Under the pieces are notes generated by a model. That model ran no database searches and was not told the origin of the DNA. It worked only from the letters and a program-made list of their open reading frames with translations. From positions 1,406,858 through 1,470,857 of the forward strand of contig NZ_LT594785.1 in the NCBI RefSeq assembly GCF_900091705.1: DNA of 64,000 bases, written 5' to 3'. The stretch's first letter is position 1; the number at the start of each line of letters is the position of its first letter. The translations under genes were made by a program, and so were the position numbers. The stretch is from Clostridium mediterraneense (GTDB taxonomy: Bacteria > Bacillota > Clostridia > Clostridiales > Clostridiaceae). Positions 9,169 through 18,249 of this stretch are shown piece after piece.

Positions 9169-9696
9169 ATGAGTTTTAAAAATATTATATATTTATTTGT
9201 ATTTTCTATTCTAGTAAGTAAGATACTTAATATATTTTTAAAAAGATCTTTAAAGATAAGAGAAAAAAGCAAAAGAAAAATAGGTATGCCTGTTCTTAAT
9301 ACTGTAAGTTTATATACTTATGATGAATTTAGAGATTTAATACAAGAATATTTATTAATAAATAATTATGAGGTAATTACTCAAACTGATGAATTTATAT
9401 TAACAGTTAAAAATCAAAAGGAAATATTATTTTATTATAAACAAGCTAAAGAATATAGTGATGATATGGATAAGCAAAGTTTGATTTCATTTATTTATGA
9501 AATGAGTAAAAAAAATGTTGATAAGGGTGTTGTATTAACTAATGGGAAAATAGATAAAGCTGCAAAAAATGAATTAGACTTTAGCTTACATAACTTTAAA
9601 ATAGAGTATATAGAAGGGGAAAATTTTATTAAAGAAATTAGAAAAGTAAAAGAAAGAATATTATTTGAGGGGGATGTTAATGAATCTTTTATATGA
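9169..9696 (+). CDS. Membrane-anchored protein with degenerate Mrr-like (REase-fold) domain
   Basis: 175 aa when started at ATG 9169, which follows CTAGGAGGTG (9155-9164); the frame is open back to 9139 without an RBS. One N-terminal transmembrane helix (about 4-20) is followed by a basic stretch and a cytosolic domain. YDEFRDLIQEYLLINNYEV...LTVKNQKEILFYYKQ...GVVLTNGKIDKAA follows the Mrr/restriction-endonuclease-like pattern, although the usual D and QxK catalytic residues are not clearly present. It overlaps the next gene by 17 bp, and that gene has the same architecture. Confidence 0.65.
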   Translation: MSFKNIIYLFVFSILVSKILNIFLKRSLKIREKSKRKIGMPVLNTVSLYTYDEFRDLIQEYLLINNYEVITQTDEFILTVKNQKEILFYYKQAKEYSDDMDKQSLISFIYEMSKKNVDKGVVLTNGKIDKAAKNELDFSLHNFKIEYIEGENFIKEIRKVKERILFEGDVNESFI

Positions 9697-10204
9697 TATA
9701 GGAAAAGTGGATATATTTATGAATTTAAAAATTTTATTGCTTATCATTATATGTATTAATCTGATTTCAAGTGGAATAAAGCTTTATAAAATAATAGATA
9801 ATTATAATTATATAAATAGAGATTTGAGTATCTTAGATAATTTAAAGACTTTATCAGATGTTGAATTCTTAGATTGGTCAGAAGAGTATTTATTTAAAAA
9901 GGGATTTAATAACTTTCAAAGGATAGGTGAAAATATAAGTATTGCCTATAAGGATAGTGAAAAATATTTAGTTGTATTTAGTAACGATGAATTTATTCTA
10001 GAAAGTAGTGAAGCAAAGTACTATATTGGTTATTGTATATTTAAAGAATGTAGTAATTTAATTGTTGTTAGTATATCTAATATAGATAGAAGTTTTTATA
10101 GTATTTTAGATGAAAGTGATATAGGATATATTATTTTTGATAAAAATGAGTTTAATAAAAGTTATAGAGAATTTATAGAAGAGGAATATTCTTTAGAAAT
10201 GTAG
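9680..10204 (+). CDS. Membrane-anchored protein, paralogue-like partner of the preceding gene
   Basis: 174 aa if started at ATG 9680, 6 bases after GAGGGGG (9667-9673); ATG 9674 and 9719 are alternatives. One transmembrane helix at about residues 16-35 precedes a cytosolic domain. LSDVEFLDWSEEYLFKKGF...ISIAYKDSEKYLVVFSN...NLIVVSISNI...IGYIIFDKNEF mirrors, segment by segment, the domain in the upstream protein. Catalytic residues of the endonuclease fold are again not evident. The translational overlap suggests the two products are made together and may pair. Function unknown. Confidence 0.6.
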   Translation: MNLLYDIGKVDIFMNLKILLLIIICINLISSGIKLYKIIDNYNYINRDLSILDNLKTLSDVEFLDWSEEYLFKKGFNNFQRIGENISIAYKDSEKYLVVFSNDEFILESSEAKYYIGYCIFKECSNLIVVSISNIDRSFYSILDESDIGYIIFDKNEFNKSYREFIEEEYSLEM

Positions 10205-10340
10205 CATTAAAGAATTAAGGAAGTTTAAATAAAATGTAAAAAAAAGAAGAACAATTGAAATGTTAACAGATTATACATAAGAAGTTAGGAAAAATATAGT
10301 ACAATAATAGCAAAATAGAGAATAAAATGGGGGAATACAT

Positions 10341-11681
10341 ATGAAAAAGAAACAGATTATAGCACTGACGCTTAGTGCTGTATTATCTTCAACTGTATTA
10401 GGGAATCCAGTATTAGCTAAAGCGGATTCAAAAGAATCAATTAAGGGTAAAATTGAATCAAACAATAATAAAATAGATGAATTACAAGATAAGAAAAGCG
10501 ACCTTAAAGATGAAAAATCAGAAAGTGCAAAGAAACTTGAAGAAGCTAAAAATAAATTTAATGAACAAAATAAGCTTTTAACAGAAACTAGACAAAAAGT
10601 TTTAGGGTTTGAAAGTGAAATAAATAAGTTACAAGGTGAAATAGATACTCTTACAAATAAAATAAAAGATGTAGAAAAGGAAATAGACCAAGTAAAAAAA
10701 GAGATAGAAAAAAAAGAAAAAGAATTAGCGAAAAAACAAGAGATTTTAGATAAAAGACTTAGAAGTACATATATGAATAATGTTGGAGATAAAATGATAT
10801 ATATGCTTATAGAATCTAAAAATATTGGTGATTTATTAAGTAATATAGCTAACATAAATATAATAATAAAAACAGACCAAGAGCTAATAGCTGAGATTGA
10901 AAACGATAAATCTATAATTGAATCTAAAAAGAAAGAGCTTGAAGATAAAGAAAAAGATTTAACTAACACAAGAGCAGGGATTGAATCATCTCAGGCTAAA
11001 GTAAAAGAATCAAAAAAAGAAGTGGAAAAGCTTGAACAAGAATATGCACAAGAAGCTTCAAAGCTAAAGGCTCTAGAGGATGAAAGAACTAGAGAATATA
11101 ATGCTTTAAGTGATAGAGAAAAAGCTATACAAGATGAAATAAGTAAATATGAACATGATAATGTAAACTTAGAAGAATATTATAAGAATATAATCACACC
11201 TCCAGTAACAAATAATAATACTGGAAGTAATAATTCTTCAAGTAGTAATAATCAATCAAGTTCTAATTCAGGCTCAGGTAGCTCAGGAAGTACTTCAGTA
11301 CAGTTTATAAAACCAGTTAATGCTGTAATCACTTCTAATTATGGATCAAGAATACATCCAATCACAGGTAAACAAAGTTTCCATAGAGGAACAGATTTTG
11401 GTGCAAGTTCAGGTACTCCTATAAAAGCTATAGCTGGAGGAGTAGTAACTACTGCTGGATATAATAGTTCATTTGGTAACATGGTAATAATTGATCATGG
11501 AAATGGTTATACTAGCTTATATGCTCATGCAAGCAGTTTAAATGTTAGTGCAGGTCAAAGAGTAAGTCAAGGACAAACTGTATCATTTGTTGGTTCAACA
11601 GGAAATAGTACAGGCCCACATCTTCATTTAGAAATGAGATATAATGGTTCTTATGTAAATCCAATGAATTATATAAGATAA
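10341..11681 (+). CDS. Secreted murein hydrolase (M23/LytM) with long coiled coil
   Basis: 446 aa. A signal peptide of about 28 residues (MKKKQIIALTLSAVLSS...VLAKA) is followed by a coiled coil to about residue 255. A Ser/Asn/Gly-rich linker at about 285-318 leads to a LytM domain with H348-x3-D352, HAS at about 396-398 and H427-L-H429, so all M23 zinc ligands are present. The architecture is that of EnvC/CwlO-type peptidoglycan endopeptidases or their activators, acting outside the membrane during growth or division. It is monocistronic with its own terminator. RBS is GGGGGAA at about 10329-10335. Confidence 0.9.
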   Translation: MKKKQIIALTLSAVLSSTVLGNPVLAKADSKESIKGKIESNNNKIDELQDKKSDLKDEKSESAKKLEEAKNKFNEQNKLLTETRQKVLGFESEINKLQGEIDTLTNKIKDVEKEIDQVKKEIEKKEKELAKKQEILDKRLRSTYMNNVGDKMIYMLIESKNIGDLLSNIANINIIIKTDQELIAEIENDKSIIESKKKELEDKEKDLTNTRAGIESSQAKVKESKKEVEKLEQEYAQEASKLKALEDERTREYNALSDREKAIQDEISKYEHDNVNLEEYYKNIITPPVTNNNTGSNNSSSSNNQSSSNSGSGSSGSTSVQFIKPVNAVITSNYGSRIHPITGKQSFHRGTDFGASSGTPIKAIAGGVVTTAGYNSSFGNMVIIDHGNGYTSLYAHASSLNVSAGQRVSQGQTVSFVGSTGNSTGPHLHLEMRYNGSYVNPMNYIR

Positions 11682-11705
11682 ATTTTTAATATTCATAAAA
11701 TAAGG

Positions 11706-11746
11706 GAGTTTTCCAGTAATTATTATTGGAAACTTCTTTTTCTTTT
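11706..11746 (+). terminator. Intrinsic terminator
   Basis: Inverted repeat GAGTTTTCCAGTAAT / ATTATTGGAAACTTC with one bulge and one G-U pair, then TTTTTCTTTT, just after the M23 peptidase gene. Confidence 0.7.
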
Positions 11747-11864
11747 ACATGTAGATAAATATTATATTTTATTCATGTTATAATAAGATAGATAGAATAA
11801 TTTTATAAATATAGTTGAGTTTATAATATCTTTTATTAAAATAATAGTTTTTAGGAGGTATTTC

Positions 11865-12053
11865 ATGATAGAAATAAAGAAAAAAGAATTGCTTGATGAA
11901 GTAGAATATGAAGATTATGATACTAATGTAGCAGTTTTAACTATAGATGAAAAAGAAGAATTAGGATTAATTAAAACATGTTGTGGTACAAAAGCTTCAG
12001 AATGTCCAAAGCATAATGGGAGTGGAAGTTGCTGTGGTAAGAAAAGAAGATAG
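11865..12053 (+). CDS. Small Cys-rich protein, unknown
   Basis: 62 aa following TTAGGAGGT (11851-11859). The N-terminal half is acidic; the C-terminal third carries five Cys in CC-x6-C-x8-CC and ends KKRR. The spacing suggests metal or disulfide binding. I do not recognise the family. Clear RBS and good codon use support translation. Confidence 0.6.
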   Translation: MIEIKKKELLDEVEYEDYDTNVAVLTIDEKEELGLIKTCCGTKASECPKHNGSGSCCGKKRR

Positions 12054-12122
12054 AGATAAATAAAGGATTTTATATTTATTACATAGAACTTATAAAATTA
12101 AGATATTTTAGGAGGGCTATGT

Positions 12123-12326
12123 TTGAAGAATTCAATTAAAATTATTAGAGAAATATTTAAAACTTCAGATAATAAAGAAGTTGAGGGATTAACTTTGGTT
12201 TTAGAAGGCAGAATAAAAAGAATATTTGATATTCTACAAGAGGAAAAGGGATATAACGATAATGGGGAAGTTTTAAGAGATATTATTTCTAATGGTTTAG
12301 ATAAAATGCTAGATATAGATAAATAA
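12123..12326 (+). CDS. Small protein, unknown, possibly ribbon-helix-helix-like
   Basis: 67 aa starting at TTG 12123, 6 bases after GGAGGG (12111-12116). An ATG at 12119 is out of frame and stops after six codons, so TTG is the real start. The pattern LTLVLEGRIKRIFDILQEEKGYNDNGEVLRDIISNGLDKML (strand, helix, helix) resembles small ribbon-helix-helix or antitoxin-like folds, but there is no toxin gene beside it. Function unproven. Confidence 0.6.
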   Translation: MKNSIKIIREIFKTSDNKEVEGLTLVLEGRIKRIFDILQEEKGYNDNGEVLRDIISNGLDKMLDIDK

Positions 12327-12357
12327 AAAAGAAGCAATGTTTTGCTTCTCTTTTTTT
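12325..12357. terminator. Bidirectional terminator
   Basis: Stem AGAAGCAA (12330-12337) with TTGCTTCT (12342-12349), flanked by an A6 run and a T7 run, lies between two convergent genes. Confidence 0.85.
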
Positions 12358-12360
12358 AGT

Positions 12361-13944
12361 TTATTTTCTCTTTTTAGCGACTTCTATATTGACTCTTCTT
12401 CTGTTAAGTTTCTTTCCGATACATTTATCCATAAGAGATTTAACAACTTCAGAATCTACATTAGCAAAACAGAAATTATCCATTATGTTTATATCTCCAA
12501 CTTGTTTTGCTGAAATTCTAGCAGTATCTTTTAAGAAGTTAACTAGAAGCTTAGGAGTTAAACCATCTCTCTTACCAACTGAGATAAATAATCTTGTTTG
12601 AGCTTCATCCTGTGGTGATTCTAATTTATCTGTTGAATAGTCAACTTTACTTTCTTTATGGAATGCCATCTTCATAAGAGCAGCAGCTATGTCAGCTAAG
12701 TCAAATTCAGTAGCAAGTTCTGAAACTATTGGAGAGAACTTTTCGAAATCTTTATTTTCAATTTCTTCTTTTACATCTGCAACTATACTCTTAAATTTAG
12801 ATTCAAATATTTGTTGAGCTGTAGGTACTTCTTGTATATCAATAACACTCTTAGTATGTTTTTGAATTTGTTTTAAGAATGATAATTCTTTTGGTGTAAC
12901 AAGTGAATAAGCAGTACCTTCTCTGTTAGCTCTTCCTGTTCTACCTATTCTATGAACATAACTTTCGATATCTTGAGGTAAATCATAGTTAAATACGTGA
13001 CTTACTCTTTCAACGTCTATTCCTCTAGCAGCAACATCAGTAGCAACTAAGAAATCAAGATTACCTTCTTTGAACTTTTTAAGAGTTAATGATCTATGTT
13101 TTTGTGTCATATCTCCGTGCATTCCTTCAACGCTGTATCCTCTTGATTGCATTGAATCTACAACTTCATCAACACCTTTTTTTGTTTTACAGAAGATTAT
13201 AGCAGCAGTAGGCATATCAAAATCTATGACTCTGCATAATGTTTCGAATCTGTCTCTGTGTTTTATTTTGAAATATTTTTGAGAGATTTTAGAAACTGTT
13301 AATGAAGTTTTCTTAATAGTAACATGTTTTGTATCAGGTTTCATATATCTTTTAGCAAGATTTTTTATTTGTGATGGCATTGTAGCAGAGAATAAAAGAG
13401 TTTGTCTGTCTGTTTTTAGAGACTTAACAATTTCCTCAAGATCATCTATGAATCCCATATTTAACATTTCATCAGCTTCATCAAGAACTAAGAAATCTAT
13501 ATCTGAAAGAACTAATGATTTTCTTCTTATATGGTCGAGTACTCTACCAGGTGTTCCAACAACAACGTCAACTCCTTGTCTTAAGGCTCTTAGTTGTCTA
13601 TCTATTGGTTGACCACCGTATATAGGAAGTACAGTTAATTTATCATATTTCCCAAGCTTAACAAGTTCATCATTTACTTGTATAGCAAGTTCTCTAGTAG
13701 GTGCTAATATTAAGGCTTTAGGATTTTTATTTTTCTTATCTATTTTTAAGTTGTTTATTAAAGCACAACCAAATGCAGCTGTTTTACCAGTTCCAGTTTG
13801 TGCTTGACCAATTATATCATGGCCTTCTAAGGCTATTGGAATACTTTCGGCTTGGATTTGAGAAGGTGTTTCAAACCCCATATCTGTTATTGACTTTAAT
13901 AAAGTTTCCTTTAAGCCTAAATCTTTAAATTTTATGTTGATCAT
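12361..13944 (-). CDS. DEAD-box ATP-dependent RNA helicase (CshA/DeaD/DbpA type)
   Basis: 527 aa. All DEAD-box motifs are present: Q motif FETPSQIQ, motif I A48QTGTGKT55, Ia PTRELA, motif II D155EAD158, III SAT, and VI HRIGRTGRANREG. After the two RecA domains, the last about 75 residues (TRLFISVGKRDGLTPKLLVNFL... to KKRK) match the DbpA RNA-binding domain used in ribosome assembly helicases. It unwinds RNA in the cytoplasm, in ribosome maturation or cold adaptation and decay. A sigma-A-like promoter lies about 60 bp upstream. Confidence 0.95.
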   Translation of the reverse strand: MINIKFKDLGLKETLLKSITDMGFETPSQIQAESIPIALEGHDIIGQAQTGTGKTAAFGCALINNLKIDKKNKNPKALILAPTRELAIQVNDELVKLGKYDKLTVLPIYGGQPIDRQLRALRQGVDVVVGTPGRVLDHIRRKSLVLSDIDFLVLDEADEMLNMGFIDDLEEIVKSLKTDRQTLLFSATMPSQIKNLAKRYMKPDTKHVTIKKTSLTVSKISQKYFKIKHRDRFETLCRVIDFDMPTAAIIFCKTKKGVDEVVDSMQSRGYSVEGMHGDMTQKHRSLTLKKFKEGNLDFLVATDVAARGIDVERVSHVFNYDLPQDIESYVHRIGRTGRANREGTAYSLVTPKELSFLKQIQKHTKSVIDIQEVPTAQQIFESKFKSIVADVKEEIENKDFEKFSPIVSELATEFDLADIAAALMKMAFHKESKVDYSTDKLESPQDEAQTRLFISVGKRDGLTPKLLVNFLKDTARISAKQVGDINIMDNFCFANVDSEVVKSLMDKCIGKKLNRRRVNIEVAKKRK

Positions 13945-14005
13945 TCTTTTTCCTCTTTCTTATATTAAATTTTATTTATCGCGTATTAATTTTTAAACAA
14001 AGCTA

Positions 14006-14034
14006 ATCATAACATAGTATCAATATATAATCAA
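14006..14034 (-). promoter_or_regulatory. Probable sigma-A promoter of the DEAD-box helicase gene
   Basis: Read on the minus strand: -35 TTGATT, 17-bp spacer, -10 TATGAT, leaving a leader of about 55 bases before the start codon at 13944. Confidence 0.5.
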
Positions 14035-14615
14035 ATAGTCATTAATATAAAAAAATGAGAAATTGTTACTAAATTTATATATATAATGCATGAGTTTAAT
14101 TTTATAAAAGAAAATTTTATTATAATAAAATTAGATATTTTAATATGTAATATTACGAAAAATAAGATATTATTATATTTTATATTTTTCTTTTCTAGAA
14201 GTTTATTTATACTTGAAATTATTTGTTATATAGGAATAAAAATATTTTAGAAAATAGATAACGTAAATAAAGGTAATTTTTCTGATAGAATTAATATAAT
14301 AAAGGAAATTAAAATATATAAATAAATTTTATACTGAATCAGGATATATTTGGAAAATAATATAGAGTTATTTAGTTATATAAGTTAATTAAAATAATTT
14401 AATAATTTAAAAGAATAAAGTTAAATTCTAAACAGGATAAGAGAACGTTAATGGTAAATATATATTTAATTAATAAATATAGTTAAAATATTCTATTAAA
14501 TATGTTAAAATAAAGAAAAGTATTATTTTATTACATAGAAATATTTTATAAATTACAAAAAAATATAACTAGTTTTAATAATATTTGATATAAAGAAGGA
14601 ATAGAAAATAAATAT

Positions 14616-14645
14616 TTGAAAAAAAAAGACATAATATGTTATAAT
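14616..14645 (+). promoter_or_regulatory. Sigma-A promoter of tig
   Basis: -35 TTGAAA at 14616-14621, 18-bp spacer, perfect -10 TATAAT at 14640-14645; about 60 bases separate it from the tig start. Confidence 0.65.
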
Positions 14646-14714
14646 ATCTAAGTTACTAGTTATTTTTAAAAATAAATATGATAATAACCACTATCTAATT
14701 AGGAGGAATATATA

Positions 14715-16004
14715 ATGGAAGTTAAAATGCAAAAAGTAGATACTAACTTAGTTGAGTTAGAAATAAAAGTAGAAGCTAAAAAATTTGATGAAGCTATTCA
14801 AAAGGCATTCAGAAAAAATGCTAAGAATTTCAACATACCAGGATTTAGAAAAGGAAAAGTTACTTTACAAATGGTAAAGAAATTCTATGGAGCAGAAGTT
14901 TTATATAACGATGCAATAGAAACATGTGTAGGAGAAAGTTATGAAAAGGCTATTGATGAAAATTCAATAAACCCAGTAGCTTTCCCAGAAATTGAAGTAG
15001 TTGAAGTTGGAGAAGGAAAGGATTTCATCTATAAAGCTAAGGTAACAGTCATGCCTGAAGTTAAATTAGGTGACTACAAAGGTGTAGAAGTTAAAGAAGC
15101 AGAAGCAGAAGATGTAGCTACAATGGTTGAAAAGGAACTTAAAACTTTACAACAAAAGAATGCTAGAGTAGAAGAAAAGAAAGATGGAAAAGTTGAGAAT
15201 GGAGACTTAGCTGTTATAGACTTCAAAGGATTCATAGGTGATGAAGCATTCGAAGGTGGAGAAGGAAAAGATTATCCTTTAGAAATTGGTTCAGGAAGCT
15301 TCATAGATAACTTTGAAGAACAATTAATAGGTCTTGCTAAAGGTGAAAGTAAAGACGTTATCGTTACATTCCCAGAACAATATGGAAAAGAAGAATTAAA
15401 CGGAAAAGAAGCTAAGTTCGAAGTTACTGTTAATAGAATAGATGTTAGAGAACTTCCAGAATTAGATAATGATTTTGCTTCAGAAGTTTCAGAATTTGAA
15501 ACAATTGAAGAATTAAAAGCTGATCTTACAAAGAAAGCAGAAGAAGCAAGCGCTTCAAGAGCTGAAGCTGAATTAAGAGAAGCTGTAATAAATGCAGTAG
15601 TAGATAATGCTACAGTAGAAATACCAGAAGTTATGATAGATAAAGAAACTGATAATATGATAAAGAGTCTTGAACAAAGATTATCATACCAAGGTTTAGG
15701 ATTAGATCAATATTATGAATTAACAGGAAGCAGCGAAGATAAGATGAAATCTTACATGAAAGAAAATGCTGAAAGAAAAGTTAAGACAGATTTAGTATTA
15801 TCAGAAGTTACTAAGGCTGAAAATGTAGAAGTTTCAGAAGAAGAATTAAAAGAAAAAGCAACAGAAGTTGCAAAGATGTATGCTGCTGAAGCTGATAAAA
15901 TAGCAGAAATGTTATTACAAACACAAAGAGCTGCTTTAGAAGCTGATGTATTAAGAACTAAGACAGTTGATCTATTAGTAAAGGCTGCTAAGGTAACAAA
16001 ATAG
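14715..16004 (+). CDS. tig: Trigger factor, ribosome-bound chaperone and peptidyl-prolyl isomerase
   Basis: 429 aa, the usual length. The N-terminal ribosome-binding domain carries the signature [11 protein letters not shown]. The central FKBP-type isomerase domain begins [20 protein letters not shown], and the helical C-terminal chaperone arm follows. The protein binds at the ribosomal exit tunnel and shields new chains. RBS TTAGGAGGA is at about 14699-14707. It heads the typical Firmicutes block tig-clpP-clpX-lon-ysxC but has its own promoter and terminator. Confidence 0.97.
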   Translation: MEVKMQKVDTNLVELEIKVEAKKFDEAIQKAFRKNAKNFNIPGFRKGKVTLQMVKKFYGAEVLYNDAIETCVGESYEKAIDENSINPVAFPEIEVVEVGEGKDFIYKAKVTVMPEVKLGDYKGVEVKEAEAEDVATMVEKELKTLQQKNARVEEKKDGKVENGDLAVIDFKGFIGDEAFEGGEGKDYPLEIGSGSFIDNFEEQLIGLAKGESKDVIVTFPEQYGKEELNGKEAKFEVTVNRIDVRELPELDNDFASEVSEFETIEELKADLTKKAEEASASRAEAELREAVINAVVDNATVEIPEVMIDKETDNMIKSLEQRLSYQGLGLDQYYELTGSSEDKMKSYMKENAERKVKTDLVLSEVTKAENVEVSEEELKEKATEVAKMYAAEADKIAEMLLQTQRAALEADVLRTKTVDLLVKAAKVTK

Positions 16005-16023
16005 TAATTTAATAGTTATAAAA

Positions 16024-16056
16024 AATTGCCAGAATATATTTTCTGGCAATTATTTT
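16024..16056 (+). terminator. Intrinsic terminator after tig
   Basis: Perfect 11-bp stem AATTGCCAGAA / TTCTGGCAATT (16024-16034, 16041-16051), then TATTTT. Confidence 0.8.
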
Positions 16057-16192
16057 AATAATTTAGATTAACAAATTACTAAAAGTTTTATATAATTAAA
16101 TAAAAAGGTATGATATTACCCTAAGTGTGGCAATATTATAATTATAAGTCTAAAATTATTTATTTTAGAATTTTGAAATAGGAGGGAATTTT

Positions 16193-16786
16193 ATGAGTTT
16201 AGTTCCAATGGTTGTTGAGCAAACTAGCAGGGGAGAAAGAAGTTATGATATTTTTTCAAGACTGTTAAAAGATAGAATAATAATGTTAAGCGGAGAAGTA
16301 AATGATGTAAGTGCAAATTTAGTTGTTGCTCAGTTATTATTTTTAGAAAGTGAAGATCCAGATAAAGATATATATCTTTACATAAATTCACCTGGTGGAT
16401 CAATAACATCAGGAATGGCAATTTATGATACAATGCAATATATTAAACCAGATGTTTCAACTATATGTATAGGAATGGCTGCTTCAATGGGAGCATTTTT
16501 ATTATCTTCTGGTCAAAAAGGTAAGAGATTTGCTCTTCCAAATAGTGAAATAATGATTCACCAACCTTTAGGTGGATTCCAAGGTCAAGCAACAGATATA
16601 GATATACATGCTAAGAGAATTTTAAAGATAAAAGAAAACTTAAATAAGATTTTAAGTGAAAATACAGGAAAAGATTTAGAAAAAATAAAAGTTGATGTTG
16701 AAAGAGACTATTTCATGGATGCTAAAGAAGCAGCAGAATATGGATTAGTTGATAAAGTTATAGACAGAAGTCAAATAGGAAAATAG
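16193..16786 (+). CDS. clpP: ATP-dependent Clp protease proteolytic subunit
   Basis: 197 aa. The catalytic triad is visible: S98 in [12 protein letters not shown]123 in MIHQPLGG, and D172 in [11 protein letters not shown]. ClpP forms a double-heptamer barrel that degrades substrates fed by ClpX. RBS GGAGGGAATTTT precedes ATG 16193. clpX follows 30 bp downstream with no terminator between, so the two are almost certainly co-transcribed. I see no CtsR operator of the canonical heptad-repeat type upstream. Confidence 0.98.
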   Translation: MSLVPMVVEQTSRGERSYDIFSRLLKDRIIMLSGEVNDVSANLVVAQLLFLESEDPDKDIYLYINSPGGSITSGMAIYDTMQYIKPDVSTICIGMAASMGAFLLSSGQKGKRFALPNSEIMIHQPLGGFQGQATDIDIHAKRILKIKENLNKILSENTGKDLEKIKVDVERDYFMDAKEAAEYGLVDKVIDRSQIGK

Positions 16787-16816
16787 TAGTGGACTTGAAG
16801 ATAGGGGTGAATAAAA

Positions 16817-18106
16817 ATGGCGAAGTATGATGATAAGAAGCAACTTAAATGTTCTTTTTGTGGTAAGAATCAAGAACAAGTTAAGAGACTTATTGCAGGA
16901 CCAGGAGCCTATATTTGTGATGAATGTATAGAATTATGTTCAGAAATAATAGAAGATGAGTTTGATGGAAAAACAGAAGTAGAAAATAAAGATTTACCAA
17001 AGCCAGCAGATATAAAGAAACATTTAGATCAATATGTTGTTGGGCAAGATGATGCTAAGAGATCATTAGCAGTTGCTGTTTATAATCACTATAAAAGAAT
17101 AAACGTAAATATCTCAAATGATGATGTTGAGCTTCAAAAGAGTAATATACTACTTTTAGGGCCTACAGGATCAGGTAAAACTTTACTTGCCCAAACTCTT
17201 GCAAAATTCTTAAATGTTCCTTTTGCAATAGCTGATGCAACAACATTAACAGAAGCTGGATATGTAGGTGAAGATGTTGAAAATATCTTATTAAAACTTA
17301 TACAAAATGCGGATTATGATGTTGAAAGAGCTCAAAAGGGAATTATTTATATAGATGAAATAGATAAGGTTGCTAGAAAATCTGAAAATCCATCAATAAC
17401 AAGAGATGTTTCAGGAGAGGGTGTTCAACAAGCACTTCTTAAAATACTTGAAGGTACTGTAGCATCTGTACCACCTCAAGGAGGAAGAAAACATCCACAT
17501 CAAGAACTAATACAACTTGATACTTCAAATATTTTATTTATTTGTGGTGGAGCTTTTGATGGTATTGATAAGGCAATAGAAAATAGAACAAGAAAGAGTT
17601 CTATGGGATTTGGAGCAGAAATACAATCTAAGAAAGAAAAAGATTTAGGTAAACTTCTTAAAAACTTAATGCCAGGAGATTTATTAAAATTTGGACTTAT
17701 TCCTGAATTTGTAGGAAGACTTCCTATTATAGTAACTCTTGAAGCTTTAGATAATGATGCTTTAGTAAGAATCTTAAAAGAACCTAAAAATTCATTAGTA
17801 AAACAATATAAGAAGTTATTTGAACTTGATAATGTAACTCTTGAATTTACTGATGAAGCTTTAGTTGCTATAGCTAATGAAGCGATTAAGAGAAATACAG
17901 GGGCTAGAGGTCTAAGAGCTATTATTGAAGAAGTTATGACTGATATAATGTTTGATATTCCTTCAAGAACAGATATTATAAAGGTTAAGATAACTGAAGA
18001 AACAATAAAAGAAAAAAAAGAACCTGAAATAGAAGTCGTTGCAGATGGTGAAGAAAGACCTGTTTTAGTTGAAAAGAAAACTAAAAATACAATAGAAACT
18101 GCTTAA
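16817..18106 (+). CDS. clpX: ATP-dependent Clp protease ATP-binding subunit ClpX
   Basis: 429 aa. The N-terminal C4 zinc-binding domain has C12, C15, C34 and C37 (CSFCGKN...[10 protein letters not shown]). The AAA+ core has Walker A G115PTGSGKT122, the Walker B segment [13 protein letters not shown], the pore loop GYVGEDVE and an arginine finger region around [13 protein letters not shown]. ClpX unfolds tagged substrates and feeds ClpP, encoded just upstream. Confidence 0.98.
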   Translation: MAKYDDKKQLKCSFCGKNQEQVKRLIAGPGAYICDECIELCSEIIEDEFDGKTEVENKDLPKPADIKKHLDQYVVGQDDAKRSLAVAVYNHYKRINVNISNDDVELQKSNILLLGPTGSGKTLLAQTLAKFLNVPFAIADATTLTEAGYVGEDVENILLKLIQNADYDVERAQKGIIYIDEIDKVARKSENPSITRDVSGEGVQQALLKILEGTVASVPPQGGRKHPHQELIQLDTSNILFICGGAFDGIDKAIENRTRKSSMGFGAEIQSKKEKDLGKLLKNLMPGDLLKFGLIPEFVGRLPIIVTLEALDNDALVRILKEPKNSLVKQYKKLFELDNVTLEFTDEALVAIANEAIKRNTGARGLRAIIEEVMTDIMFDIPSRTDIIKVKITEETIKEKKEPEIEVVADGEERPVLVEKKTKNTIETA

Positions 18107-18112
18107 TTTTAA

Positions 18113-18147
18113 AAAGAGGCTTAGATCTAATTCTAAGTCTCTTTATT
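18113..18147 (+). terminator. Intrinsic terminator after clpPX
   Basis: 13-bp stem AAAGAGGCTTAGA / TCTAAGTCTCTTT with one G-U pair, 6-nt loop, T-rich tail. Confidence 0.75.
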
Positions 18148-18180
18148 AATTTTGATATTATACATACAAATTTTAAAAAG

Positions 18181-18209
18181 TTGAAAAAAGACATTATTAT
18201 GTGTATACT
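18181..18209 (+). promoter_or_regulatory. Sigma-A promoter of lon
   Basis: -35 TTGAAA at 18181-18186, 17-bp spacer, -10 TATACT at 18204-18209, 40 bases before the lon start. Confidence 0.65.
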
Positions 18210-18249
18210 TGTAAAAGACTAGAAAATAAAATAGGTTGGAGGCAGAGAA

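Larger units (their letters stand above)
13945..14714. other. Long AT-rich intergenic region before tig
   Basis: This 770-bp spacer between divergent genes is almost all A and T. Apart from the two promoters listed separately (minus strand near 14006-14034, plus strand near 14616-14645) I see no open frame with a ribosome binding site, no strong hairpin and no RNA family signature. It is unusually long for this otherwise compact sequence. Confidence 0.7.
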
